Below, in pieces: positions 55,214 to 63,960 of a DNA stretch of 64,000 nucleotides (positions are counted from its first letter, which is position 1; the number at the start of each line of letters is the position of its first letter). Under the pieces are notes generated by a model, which saw only the letters and a list, made by a program, of their open reading frames with translations, was not told the origin of the DNA and made no database searches. The position numbers were made by a program, and so were the translations under genes. The DNA lies in contig CABZFV010000006.1 of the NCBI GenBank assembly GCA_902525075.1, positions 1 to 64,000 on the forward strand, read 5' to 3'. Source of the DNA: an uncultured Prochlorococcus sp. GTDB taxonomy: Bacteria > Cyanobacteriota > Cyanobacteriia > PCC-6307 > Cyanobiaceae.

Positions 55214-56719
55214 ATGAGAAATTCTGAAGTTATTGTTGTAGGCGCAGGTATAGCAGGACTAACTTCTGCAGCGATTTTATCAAAACAAGGCTTATCAGTG
55301 ACTTTAATAGAATCTCATACTCAAGCCGGAGGGTGTGCAGGTACTTTTAAAAGAAAGAATTATATTTTTGATGTTGGCGCAACTCAAGTTGCGGGTTTAG
55401 AGAAGGGAGGAATACATTCTAGAATTTTTGATTTTTTAGATATTCCATCTCCAGAAGCTACAATTTTAGACCCTGCTTGCATTGTTGATTTAAAAGATGG
55501 TCATAATCCTATACCTATTTGGTATGAAAAAAGTAAATGGATTGCTGAACGAGAAATGCAGTTTCCTGGGAGTCAAAGATTTTGGAAACTTTGTACCTTA
55601 ATACATGAAAGTAATTGGATATTTGCTAACAATAATCCTGTATTACCAATAAGTAATTTTTGGGATTTTTCTCAACTTATTAAAGCACTAGTACCTTCAA
55701 ACCTAGTCACAAGTTTCTTACTTAAATCTACAATTTTTGATTTATTACGTATATGTGGATTATCTAAGAATGAGCGCTTGATTAAATTCTTAAATCTTCA
55801 ACTAAAACTTTATTCTCAAGAGGACGTTTATAATACCGCAGCATTATACGGATCTACTGTTCTTCAGATGTGTCAACAGCCACACGGTCTGTGGCATCTT
55901 AAAAAATCTATGCAGTCTTTAAGTGAATCATTAGAAAATTCATTAATTAAAACTGGAGTTAATTTAATTTTTGGGCAAGAAGTTAAATCTATAACTTTTG
56001 ACAAAGTAAATATGTGTTGGAAAGTATCTGCTAATTCCAAAAAAAAATCTTTTGTTTACCAAGCAAAAGATGTGATTTATACCGCGCCTCCACAATCTTT
56101 GCTTAAGCATTTGAAAGATCCTTTAGAAAGAAAAAAAAATTATAAAAATCGACTTAATAATTTGCCTGATCCAAGTGGAGCTGTAGTTTTTTATTCAGCA
56201 TTAAAAAATGAACATATTAAAAAAACATTCTCTAATCATTATCAATTTGTTTCGAAAGAATTTTGTTCGTTATTTGTATCAATTAGTGATGATGGTGATG
56301 GAAGAGCACCAAAAGGTGAGGTTACTTTAATTGCTAGTATTTTTACCAAAACTAAAGATTGGTTTGATCTAGATAAACAAACTTACGTAAAGAAGAAAAA
56401 TGATTTCATAAAAAAAATATCGCTTGAATTGGAAAGTCAATTTGATATTGATCCTGAAAATTGGCTACATAGGGAATTAGCAACTCCATTGGGTTTTGAA
56501 AGATGGACAAATAGACCGAATGGAATAGTAGGCGGCCTTGGTCAAAATCCGGATATTTTTGGTTTATTTGGATTATCAAGTAGGACACCTTTTGAAGGTT
56601 TATGGCTATGTGGAGATTCGATTTATCCAGGAGAGGGCACTGCAGGTGTTAGTCAGTCTGCATTAATGGTTTCAAGGCAAATTTTAGCTTCCAAAGGTAT
56701 AGAGAATTTTAGTTTATAA
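55214..56719 (+). CDS. crtD: C-3',4' carotenoid desaturase-type protein (CrtD)
   Basis: A 501-residue FAD-dependent phytoene-desaturase-family protein. The dinucleotide fold is VIVVGAGIAGLTSAAILSKQG; family marks are QAGGCAGTFKRKNYIFDVGATQVAGLEKGGIH, LDPACIVDLKDG, LYGSTVLQMCQQPHGLWHLKKSM and the C-terminal GLWLCGDSIYPGEGTAGVSQSALM. This pattern is CrtD and not the isomerase CrtH. In other cyanobacteria CrtD works on myxol-type carotenoids. It overlaps the converging tyrA by 11 bases. Confidence 0.88.
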   Translation: MRNSEVIVVGAGIAGLTSAAILSKQGLSVTLIESHTQAGGCAGTFKRKNYIFDVGATQVAGLEKGGIHSRIFDFLDIPSPEATILDPACIVDLKDGHNPIPIWYEKSKWIAEREMQFPGSQRFWKLCTLIHESNWIFANNNPVLPISNFWDFSQLIKALVPSNLVTSFLLKSTIFDLLRICGLSKNERLIKFLNLQLKLYSQEDVYNTAALYGSTVLQMCQQPHGLWHLKKSMQSLSESLENSLIKTGVNLIFGQEVKSITFDKVNMCWKVSANSKKKSFVYQAKDVIYTAPPQSLLKHLKDPLERKKNYKNRLNNLPDPSGAVVFYSALKNEHIKKTFSNHYQFVSKEFCSLFVSISDDGDGRAPKGEVTLIASIFTKTKDWFDLDKQTYVKKKNDFIKKISLELESQFDIDPENWLHRELATPLGFERWTNRPNGIVGGLGQNPDIFGLFGLSSRTPFEGLWLCGDSIYPGEGTAGVSQSALMVSRQILASKGIENFSL

Positions 56720-57548
56720 AATTTTGTCTGATTTCTTTTGCTTTAGCGAGTTTGTTAGAAAGTAACTCCCAATCTTTTTCTTTAATAAGAGATTCCAGTA
56801 TATTAAGCTTTTTTTTAAAATTATTTATGGAATTTAAAACATTAATCTGATTATTAATAGCTAAATCTAAGCCTAGTTGTTCATTGCCGCCCCCAACTCT
56901 CGAAGTATCAGCAAATCCTGTGGCAGCCAATTTTTGGGTGAGATCTAATAAAGATTGATTATTTTTTGTATGCGCAGTTTCAATGAGGGCAGAAGCTAAA
57001 AATATAGGCAAATGAGAAATTAGAGATACAGCTTCATCATGCTCTTTTGGCGAAGCTTGGCAAATTTCACAATCAATTGATTTAATAAGCTCGGAAACAG
57101 TTCTGACTGCATTTAGATCAGTATTTTGTGTTGGGGTAATAATCCATTTTGCTTTTTTAAAAAGACCTTCAAAACCTGAATCAACCCCTTTTTTTTCCGT
57201 TCCTGCCATTGGATGAGATCCAATAAATAGAGGATGTAAATTTTCCCATGTATTTACAATTGGTTCTTTAACAGAGCCTACATCAGTTAGTATTGTTTCC
57301 TTTGGTATTGATGATATTAATTGTTGAGACGGACTGATTAAATCTTTTATAGGCAATGCCAAAATTATTAGCTCACATTTTTTTAATAAGCTAAGGTCAC
57401 AGCTAACAAAAGTTGCAAGTTTTTTATCTTTAGCTTTTTTTTCATTAAATTCATTATTTGCTATTCCATAAATTGTATGATTAAGACTTTGTAGTTTTAA
57501 TCCTAAAGAACCGCCGATTAAACCTAATCCTACTATTCCAATTTTCAT
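56709..57548 (-). CDS. tyrA: Prephenate/arogenate dehydrogenase
   Basis: Oxidative step of tyrosine synthesis; cyanobacterial enzymes usually use arogenate and NADP. The 279-residue protein begins MKIGIVGLGLIGGSLGLKLQ (nucleotide fold) and has VGSVKEPIV, FIGSHPMAGTEKKGVDSGFEGLFK, HDEAVSLISHLPIFLASALIE and FADTSRVGGGN. No ACT or chorismate mutase domain. It is divergent from the helicase-like gene with 95 bases between. Confidence 0.95.
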   Translation of the reverse strand: MKIGIVGLGLIGGSLGLKLQSLNHTIYGIANNEFNEKKAKDKKLATFVSCDLSLLKKCELIILALPIKDLISPSQQLISSIPKETILTDVGSVKEPIVNTWENLHPLFIGSHPMAGTEKKGVDSGFEGLFKKAKWIITPTQNTDLNAVRTVSELIKSIDCEICQASPKEHDEAVSLISHLPIFLASALIETAHTKNNQSLLDLTQKLAATGFADTSRVGGGNEQLGLDLAINNQINVLNSINNFKKKLNILESLIKEKDWELLSNKLAKAKEIRQNFIN

Positions 57549-57643
57549 AGATTAATTAATTTAAGGCTCTCTTATATTGATACCAATTTTTTGTATATTA
57601 GGTTCATAAATTTTTTATGTATTTGAAATTAAATTAATTATAA

Positions 57644-59092
57644 ATGCTTGAAATTTTAAGTCATCAATATTTGAAAAATTTTTTAAGAGATCAAAGTGTT
57701 AGTTGGGAACACATATATTCATTTGGGAGGATAATTTCTAAATGTATTGAAAATGATTCTACATATTTAATTAATTCAGAAATTTTCTCTAGCTATGAGT
57801 GGTTACCTCCAATTTTAATTTCTCTATTTTTAAAGGAAGAGGATTCAACTTTTATTTTATCTCAAGAAAAAATTAAATTTATAAGCCAATTTCAGATTGA
57901 TTCATTAAAAAGTCTAGGTTTTGATTTCATTTTTAAAAATGATCAAATTATTTTTGCTAATCATAATGTTCGCTTGATAACATTCCAAGATTTACTTAAT
58001 GATCCCAATTCCCGTAATCTAAGAAATCATAGAATTGTTTATTCTGGAATTGAGGATATAAAACAGGATTTAAAAAATCATTTCAGAATTTCTTTACTCA
58101 AAAAGGATTGGACAAAAAATCTTAAAGAATTTGATTTAATAAATCAAAAATTTATAAAAGTATATGATTCGTTGAAGAAAAAGTTCTTCATGAGAAAGGT
58201 CTTAGGAAATAGTTATATTAATTTAGATGAAAAAGAAATTAGTTTCTTATCAAACTTTTTTCATGATAATTCTTTTTTTTCTGATAAATTTTTAAGCGTT
58301 AATAAAGCATTATCTCAAGGTTGGGCATGCTGGGTAGAATTAAACGATGCAAATTTAGATTGGAATTTGTTTTTGCAGCCAATAGATGAACTTTCTCAAA
58401 TTAAGGAATTTTTTTCAAATAATAAATTTGTTTTTTTATCAGCATTTAGAAAAGATAATTTTTTCCAAATGTATTTTAAAAAGCACAGTTTAGAAATTGA
58501 CTTAGTTATTAATTTTAAAAGTAATTTTGAAGAGAAAAAGATTTCATTATATATACCCTCTAAACAGTTGCTTCCTAATAATCCTCTTTTTATCAATTCA
58601 ATCTTGGATAAATGCAAAAAGTTAATACTTTTTAGAAAGGGTTTAACTTTATTGTTGTCTGATGATATTGATTTAAAAACTAAACTTGCTACAGAATTAG
58701 CTTCTAAGTACGGGAAGAGGGTATTGCTAGAGACAATTCCCTCTGGTAAAAATGAAATCATTTGCTCTAGTTTTGACTGGTGGATTATGAATTCTTATTT
58801 AATTCAAATTCCACAACAAATTATCATTCCTTTGCTTCCGATTCCGAATATGTCAGAACCTATTAATGCAATTACAGTCTCTCATCAAAATAAGCTTTCT
58901 CAAGATTGGTTTAGAGAAATCTTTCTTCCTCAAGCTAGAATAAAACTTGAAAGATCTATTTCTCCTCTAAGAAGAAATTCAGGAAAGTTAATAATCTTAG
59001 ATGGAAGAGCAAATAAAAGAAACTGGGGAAGATTACTTTTGCGAAACATTCAACCCTCAACACGAATTAACTATATGCTACCTTTTGATTAA
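57644..59092 (+). CDS. DinG/XPD helicase-derived protein without Walker A
   Basis: A 482-residue protein. The C-terminal third resembles the DinG/XPD second helicase domain: WFREIFLPQARIKLERSISPLRRNSGKLIILDGRANKRNWGRLLLRNI aligns with that family's motif VI region (LPQA...LDxRxxxxxYG), but the Q-x-x-GR-x-x-R signature reads ERSISPLRR. No GKT/S Walker A is present in the N-terminal half (YLINSEIFSSYEWLPPILISLF at the expected place), and no DEAH box. It is probably a conserved cyanobacterial helicase relic with a structural or binding role; not a working helicase. Confidence 0.72.
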   Translation: MLEILSHQYLKNFLRDQSVSWEHIYSFGRIISKCIENDSTYLINSEIFSSYEWLPPILISLFLKEEDSTFILSQEKIKFISQFQIDSLKSLGFDFIFKNDQIIFANHNVRLITFQDLLNDPNSRNLRNHRIVYSGIEDIKQDLKNHFRISLLKKDWTKNLKEFDLINQKFIKVYDSLKKKFFMRKVLGNSYINLDEKEISFLSNFFHDNSFFSDKFLSVNKALSQGWACWVELNDANLDWNLFLQPIDELSQIKEFFSNNKFVFLSAFRKDNFFQMYFKKHSLEIDLVINFKSNFEEKKISLYIPSKQLLPNNPLFINSILDKCKKLILFRKGLTLLLSDDIDLKTKLATELASKYGKRVLLETIPSGKNEIICSSFDWWIMNSYLIQIPQQIIIPLLPIPNMSEPINAITVSHQNKLSQDWFREIFLPQARIKLERSISPLRRNSGKLIILDGRANKRNWGRLLLRNIQPSTRINYMLPFD

Positions 59093-59121
59093 GTTATGAT
59101 TTTGTAAATAACTAAAGAAAT

Positions 59122-59367
59122 ATGGGAGAAGCAAAAAGACGTAAAACACTTGGTTTACCTCCAAAAAAAAATAATACTAAAACTAATATTGATCAGTCTC
59201 CAAGATTATTTGAATGGCTACCATTTACAATCAATCAAAGAGATAACCTAATTAAATTAAGTATAAAGGCCAGTTGGTTTGGAATCGGAGGGTTAGTAAT
59301 CTTATGGATTGTAGTAAGATTTATAGGCCCTGCTGCTGGGTGGTGGACTTTAGCTGATTCTTTATAA
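59122..59367 (+). CDS. Small membrane protein, DUF2839 type
   Basis: An 81-residue protein with a basic N-terminus (MGEAKRRKTLGLPPKK), a spacer with RLFEWLPFTINQRDNLIKL and one hydrophobic helix (WFGIGGLVILWIVVRFIGP) followed by AAGWWTLADSL. The GEAKRRKxLGLPP start is typical of the DUF2839 family of cyanobacteria. Function unknown. It converges on recA, 2 bases apart. Confidence 0.85.
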   Translation: MGEAKRRKTLGLPPKKNNTKTNIDQSPRLFEWLPFTINQRDNLIKLSIKASWFGIGGLVILWIVVRFIGPAAGWWTLADSL

Positions 59368-59369
59368 AT

Positions 59370-60467
59370 CTAAGCTACTGTTTTTATATCATTAACAGCG
59401 ATTGTATTAGCAGGATTGCTATTTAATGCTTTCATTGAATTAGAACTGACTTCAGTCCCTTCTGTTAATTTCTCTTTAACCATAGATTCTACTTTATTCT
59501 TGATCTCTAAGTTTTGATCAAGCCAAATAATTGTATTATCTCTTCCTTGTCCAATATTCTCTCCTTCATAACTATACCAAGCACCTCTCCTTATTATGAT
59601 ATTAGTCTCTTCTGCTAAATCTAATAAACATCCTGTTGTACTAATACCTTTTCCGAAGAGAATATCAAACTCTGCAATTCTAAATGGTGGTGCAACTTTG
59701 TTTTTTGCTACTTTCACTTTTGCTCTTATACCGTATTCTTCAGTACCTTTTTTAAGAGTTTGAATTCTTCTGATATCAAGTCTTACTGAGGCGTAAAATT
59801 TTAATGCATTACCTCCTGTGGTTGTTTCTGGATTACCGTATGTAACTCCAATTTTTAGGCGTAATTGATTCAGGAATATTACCGTACATCCAGATTTACC
59901 AATATTACCTGTTATTTTCCTCATTGCTTGGCTCATTAGCCTTGCTTGGCTTCCAATTACGTGATCTCCCATCTCTCCTTCTATCTCAGCTCTTGGGGTT
60001 AGTGCTGCGACCGAGTCAACTACTACAAGATCTACTGCACTTGATCTTATAAGTTGGTCAACTATTTCTAGAGCCATTTCACCTGTATCTGGTTGTGAAA
60101 CTAACAAATTTTCAACATCAACTCCTAAAGAGGCTGCATAAACGGGATCGAGTGCATGCTCAGCATCTACAAATGCTGCTACTCCTCCATTCTTTTGGAC
60201 TTCCGCAATCGCGTGCAGTGTTAATGTAGTTTTTCCTGAACTTTCTGGACCGTAAACTTCTACTACTCTTCCTTTTGGATATCCTCCTCCTAATGCTAAA
60301 TCTAAGGTGAGTGCTCCAGTAGATATTGTTTCTACTTTCATTCTTGAGGCGTCACCAAGTCTCATTATTGATCCTCGTCCAAAATTTCTTTCTATTTGAC
60401 CTAAGACAAGACTTAATGCCTTGTCTTTTTCTTTTGATTCAGTTTTTTTCTTTTCTTCAAGGCTCAT
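59370..60467 (-). CDS. recA: Recombinase RecA
   Basis: Strand-exchange ATPase and SOS co-protease. The 365-residue protein has Walker [18 protein letters not shown], the MAW region, [55 protein letters not shown] and the acidic-to-Asn-rich C-terminal tail. A LexA-type palindrome lies 85-98 bases upstream of the start, which suggests SOS control. Confidence 0.99.
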   Translation of the reverse strand: MSLEEKKKTESKEKDKALSLVLGQIERNFGRGSIMRLGDASRMKVETISTGALTLDLALGGGYPKGRVVEVYGPESSGKTTLTLHAIAEVQKNGGVAAFVDAEHALDPVYAASLGVDVENLLVSQPDTGEMALEIVDQLIRSSAVDLVVVDSVAALTPRAEIEGEMGDHVIGSQARLMSQAMRKITGNIGKSGCTVIFLNQLRLKIGVTYGNPETTTGGNALKFYASVRLDIRRIQTLKKGTEEYGIRAKVKVAKNKVAPPFRIAEFDILFGKGISTTGCLLDLAEETNIIIRRGAWYSYEGENIGQGRDNTIIWLDQNLEIKNKVESMVKEKLTEGTEVSSNSMKALNSNPANTIAVNDIKTVA

Positions 60468-60551
60468 TGTTTGATTTATCGGTTAAAGTTCTTGTAATTA
60501 TTCTAAATTTGGAATTTTTTATTTAAACCAAACTTTATAAATACAAACTAT

Positions 60552-60565
60552 AGTACATCTGTACT
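60552..60565 (-). promoter_or_regulatory. LexA (SOS) box upstream of recA
   Basis: AGTACATCTGTACT is a perfect palindrome (AGTACA-TC-TGTACT) and fits the cyanobacterial LexA consensus RGTACNNNDGTWCB at every position. It lies between the recA start and the end of the HAD hydrolase gene, where the recA promoter must be. No similar site was seen before ruvB or recF. Confidence 0.8.
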
Positions 60566-60579
60566 CTAGCTGATTATCT

Positions 60580-61356
60580 CTAAATTGCAACTAATTCCTC
60601 AAGGTTGCTTAATTTTAGTAATTTGATTTCATTACTTAAAGTATACTTATCTGATTCTTTCAAATATCCCCAATCAGCTAGGAAGCATGGAATGTGAGAA
60701 GTTCCTGAATTTTGTTTAATATCTATTAGAGTTTTTTTTCTATCTTCTATAAAGCCTAAAATTTCATAAGTTTGTGTAAGCTTTTCAGCTATTTTGACTT
60801 TTGTTCCTGATTCGTAACCAAAAATAAATTCTGGAAAAATATTAAATTGTTTAAGAATTTCTTCTACAAATATTTTACCTTTAGTTGTTATAATTCCCGT
60901 TTTTATTTCTCTTTTCTTTAATTCTTTCATAAAATTTATAATTTCAAAAAAAGGATTATGTAAATTTACCCACGATTTAAAATCCTTATCAATTTGGTAC
61001 TTGCGCGACTGATCTAACATTTTTTGTAAATCTTCGGCAATCCAGGAATTTTCATTTAATATCCTCTGGCAATTTTGATGATAATTATTAATGAAATCAT
61101 CTTTATTATCATTTTTTAATGGATTTTCTGTTTTTATAATTTCATGAACAATTAGAATCATTTCCCAACCATATTTCACCCAAGGCCTAATTTCTTTGAA
61201 AGAATTTGGTACTCTTTTATAAAGTTTTTGATCAACAGAGATGTAGGGTGAATTTAAATATTTTTCACAGGTCAGCAAGGAACTATGCCAATATTCTTTC
61301 ATTCCATCGACTATTACTCCATCGAAATCAAATAAAAATATTTTTTGAGAAGACAC
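60580..61356 (-). CDS. HAD-superfamily hydrolase
   Basis: A 258-residue phosphatase-fold protein. Motif I is LFDFDGVIVDGMKEYW (Asp10, Asp12), motif II is IITTKG, and motif IV is GFIEDRKKTLIDI, where D and the following residues would bind Mg2+. A large helical cap lies between about 20 and 140. Similar to a group of cyanobacterial HAD proteins of unknown substrate. It lies directly upstream of recA's LexA box on the same strand. Confidence 0.9.
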   Translation of the reverse strand: MSSQKIFLFDFDGVIVDGMKEYWHSSLLTCEKYLNSPYISVDQKLYKRVPNSFKEIRPWVKYGWEMILIVHEIIKTENPLKNDNKDDFINNYHQNCQRILNENSWIAEDLQKMLDQSRKYQIDKDFKSWVNLHNPFFEIINFMKELKKREIKTGIITTKGKIFVEEILKQFNIFPEFIFGYESGTKVKIAEKLTQTYEILGFIEDRKKTLIDIKQNSGTSHIPCFLADWGYLKESDKYTLSNEIKLLKLSNLEELVAI

Positions 61357-61372
61357 CTATTAAATATTAGAA

Positions 61373-61444
61373 CTGGGCCGCTAGGATTCGAACCTAGGAA
61401 TGTCGAGACCAAAACCCGATGCCTTACCACTTGGCGACGGCCCA
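61373..61444 (-). tRNA. tRNA-Gln(UUG)
   Basis: A 72-nt cloverleaf on the reverse strand: acceptor TGGGCCG/CGGCCCA, anticodon arm TCGGG-TTTTGGT-CTCGA with anticodon TTG, T loop TTCGAAT, discriminator G, CCA not encoded. The U1-A72 pair is typical of tRNA-Gln. Confidence 0.95.
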
Positions 61445-61538
61445 TTGATTTTTTATTTTAATACATGAAAAGATTTTTTTCTATCCAAAAAATACAAAGT
61501 TTTTATAAACATAGCGCTAGTTTTGAAAAATAAAAATA

Positions 61539-62546
61539 TTATTTCAGTGAGCTCGATTTCCATGGCTCTAGAAATTTCTTAGCTTTTTTGATCGCTAAAG
61601 CCATTCTTTCAGGATAATCATAGAGTTTTTTGTTATTTTTGTGAGCAAATTCAATATGGGGCTGCATAATTTTTCTTGCAGCACTGCCAAATGCTATTCC
61701 GTCTGGGAGATTGTTTGAATTCAAAAATTCATGAGTTTTTTCATTTGTTCCTCCTGCCAATTGAATTAATCCAGGTGGAAGATCTGAACCGATTTTTTCA
61801 AACAACTCAACAGCATCTCTACTTGTTGAAGGAGCAAGATCTCCAGACATTGGTCTTCCATCTAGCTGCCAAATAAGGGGAATATTTAGCTCATTCAGAA
61901 TTTCATATCTTTCCCAAAGAGCTTTCAAAAGATCTTCAGGCTCATGTGATTTTTTGAAAGATTGATTTAATCCGCAACTGATAGATATTTTGTCTAATTT
62001 CATTCCAGAACTTTGAAGGATACTCACAACTTTTGCAAAAGAATCTAGGCGATTGATTTCTGTATGAATTTCTACTGCATTAGGCTTTATTTTCTGAAGT
62101 GTTGATCCTAAATCATCTTTTGACAAATTATATTCATATTCACTAATTAGATTTAGGGGACAGCTATTAAAACATCTTCCACATCCATAACATTTACTCT
62201 TTTTGATCCCAGAAATATCAATTGCAAAGGTGGGGCATACTTTTTCGCACGGTCTTGGACAATTAGGGGGACATTTCAATGGATCAAATTTTGCTTTACG
62301 AAAGTGGATATCATTTCCATCACTAATGCTTATCATTAATCCAGGAGAGTTTTTAAAGACTTTTTTTGCCCATTCGATTCCTTTTTTTGCTGCGTGGACT
62401 ATCGATTCTTCTGCGGCAACATCTATGTAGTCGACACCAGCAGCAGTATAAATTGCACATAAATCTTCTATGGCAACAATATCTTCATTACTGGCACCAC
62501 AAATTAATTTAATCCATTTATCTTTTTTATTCTTAGTTGTAATCAA
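61539..62546 (-). CDS. ldpA: Iron-sulfur circadian input protein LdpA
   Basis: A 335-residue protein matching LdpA (light-dependent period), which in Synechococcus elongatus holds two 4Fe-4S clusters and reports redox state to the clock. The N-terminal domain (WIKLICGASNEDIVAIEDLCAIYTAAGVDYIDVAA) is followed by two cluster motifs, CPPNCPRPCEKVCP and CYGCGRCFNSCP, and a TIM-barrel-like C-terminal part. It lies 5 bases after ndhN on the same strand, so both are likely on one transcript. Confidence 0.93.
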   Translation of the reverse strand: MITTKNKKDKWIKLICGASNEDIVAIEDLCAIYTAAGVDYIDVAAEESIVHAAKKGIEWAKKVFKNSPGLMISISDGNDIHFRKAKFDPLKCPPNCPRPCEKVCPTFAIDISGIKKSKCYGCGRCFNSCPLNLISEYEYNLSKDDLGSTLQKIKPNAVEIHTEINRLDSFAKVVSILQSSGMKLDKISISCGLNQSFKKSHEPEDLLKALWERYEILNELNIPLIWQLDGRPMSGDLAPSTSRDAVELFEKIGSDLPPGLIQLAGGTNEKTHEFLNSNNLPDGIAFGSAARKIMQPHIEFAHKNNKKLYDYPERMALAIKKAKKFLEPWKSSSLK

Positions 62547-62551
62547 ACAAT

Positions 62552-63028
62552 TTAACTTTCAAATTCATCTAAAATATAATTAGTTAACGGCTTCCATTCA
62601 AGTTTTCTTGAACCCCCCATTTCAACAACTATCGTTAATTTATTATCGTTAGTGCAAATCTCTATTAAGCTCTCTAATTCAGATTGGGACAGTACTTGGC
62701 CTTCTAATAACCAAAGTAATTTATTTTTATCATTTTCATTAAATAACTCAGAAGCTTGTGGGATAACTTGTTGAACTTCCCCGAGTGCCCCATTTCTTCC
62801 TACGCTTTGATGACCAAGGTGCGGTGGTCTAACGCCATGCAATTTGAGCAAGAAGACTTCTGGATCTCCAAGCCCTCTTGCTGAGGTTATAAAAGTTTTA
62901 AAGCCCTTGGCCCTCATTCTCCTCAAAAGACGAGTTTCATAACCACCTTCAAGAGGAGCAAAGATTGCAAGACATTTGTTAGTTTTTAAATCGTTATGAA
63001 ACTTTTTCCCTGTGAGAAGTAATGGCAT
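62552..63028 (-). CDS. ndhN: NAD(P)H dehydrogenase subunit NdhN
   Basis: A 158-residue cyanobacteria/chloroplast-specific subunit of NDH-1, which drives cyclic electron flow around photosystem I. Signatures are [63 protein letters not shown] block and [19 protein letters not shown]. It leads the ndhN-ldpA pair and is divergent from the ribosomal protein operon. Confidence 0.97.
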   Translation of the reverse strand: MPLLLTGKKFHNDLKTNKCLAIFAPLEGGYETRLLRRMRAKGFKTFITSARGLGDPEVFLLKLHGVRPPHLGHQSVGRNGALGEVQQVIPQASELFNENDKNKLLWLLEGQVLSQSELESLIEICTNDNKLTIVVEMGGSRKLEWKPLTNYILDEFES

Positions 63029-63306
63029 AAAAATTTCCTTTTATTTCTATTTTATTTTATTTTATGGTACTTGATGATGTACAATTGTAACTCAGTGAAT
63101 TTTTAAGCTCGCAAGCTAGCCGAGCCTCTATAAATTTCACATTTTTTAGCGTTTCGTTAAAAAACAAAGGTGGGTTTATCCCAGGAGAAACTATCTAAAT
63201 TTTAGACAAGTCTTAACCTTATTAATTGTTTTTTTATTAACTTCACCTTAATAACTGAAGGTTTAGATAATTTAAAAATCATTACAAGCTAGCCTAATTT
63301 AGTCTT
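63029..63306. promoter_or_regulatory. Divergent control region between ndhN and the rplC operon
   Basis: A 278-base gap that must hold the promoters for ndhN-ldpA and the large rplC-rplD ribosomal protein operon. It contains a GCTCG-N9-CGAGC inverted repeat (63107-63125), a CAAGCTAGCC direct repeat at 63112-63121 and 63285-63294, and a CTTCA...TGAAG inverted repeat near 63241-63260. Any of these could be a leader hairpin or operator, but none matches a named element I know. Confidence 0.5.
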
Positions 63307-63960
63307 ATGCCTATAGGAATTTTAGGAAAGAAATTGGGTATGTCCCAACTTTTCGACGAGAAAGGTAATTCGGTGCCAGTTACTCTTATTGAGGCTGGTC
63401 CTTGCCGTATCACTCAATTGAAAACAACAGCTTTGGATGGTTATACTGCCGTTCAGATAGGTTATGGCTTGTCCAAAGATAAGCATATAAGTAAGCCTGA
63501 AAAGGGACATTTGTTGAAATCAGGTGAAGAACTTTTAAAGCATTTGAAAGAATATAGGGTTGAAGAAACTTCATCTTATGAAATCGGAAATCAAATAACC
63601 GTTAAAAACTTTGAGGTTGGTCAAAAAGTTGATATCAGTGGTAAATCTATGGGTAGAGGTTTTGCTGGTTACCAGAAAAGACATGGTTTTAGCAGAGGTC
63701 CTATGAGTCATGGTTCAAAAAATCATAGAGCACCAGGATCTACAGGAGCAGGAACAACTCCAGGCAGAATTTATCCTGGAAAAAGAATGGCAGGAAGATA
63801 TGGAGGAAAACAGATTACTACTAAAGGTTTATTGGTTCTAAAAATTGATGATCAGAAAAATTTGCTTGTAGTAAAGGGTTCAGTTCCTGGTAAGCCAGGC
63901 TCAATAGTAAACATTAAGCCAAACAATGTAGTAGGAAAAAAAGGAGGTGAAAAATCATGA
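63307..63960 (+). CDS. rplC: 50S ribosomal protein L3
   Basis: A 217-residue primary rRNA-binding protein. It begins [37 protein letters not shown] L3 sequence and has the long central loop [53 protein letters not shown] block, with [19 protein letters not shown] near the end. First gene of the S10-type ribosomal operon here; rpsJ is elsewhere, as usual in cyanobacteria. The stop overlaps the rplD start (ATGA). Confidence 0.98.
   Translation: MPIGILGKKLGMSQLFDEKGNSVPVTLIEAGPCRITQLKTTALDGYTAVQIGYGLSKDKHISKPEKGHLLKSGEELLKHLKEYRVEETSSYEIGNQITVKNFEVGQKVDISGKSMGRGFAGYQKRHGFSRGPMSHGSKNHRAPGSTGAGTTPGRIYPGKRMAGRYGGKQITTKGLLVLKIDDQKNLLVVKGSVPGKPGSIVNIKPNNVVGKKGGEKS

Noticed and set aside
63066..63083. 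GGTAC...TGTAC near ndhN as a second LexA box
   Set aside because: The half-sites are too far apart for the cyanobacterial consensus.
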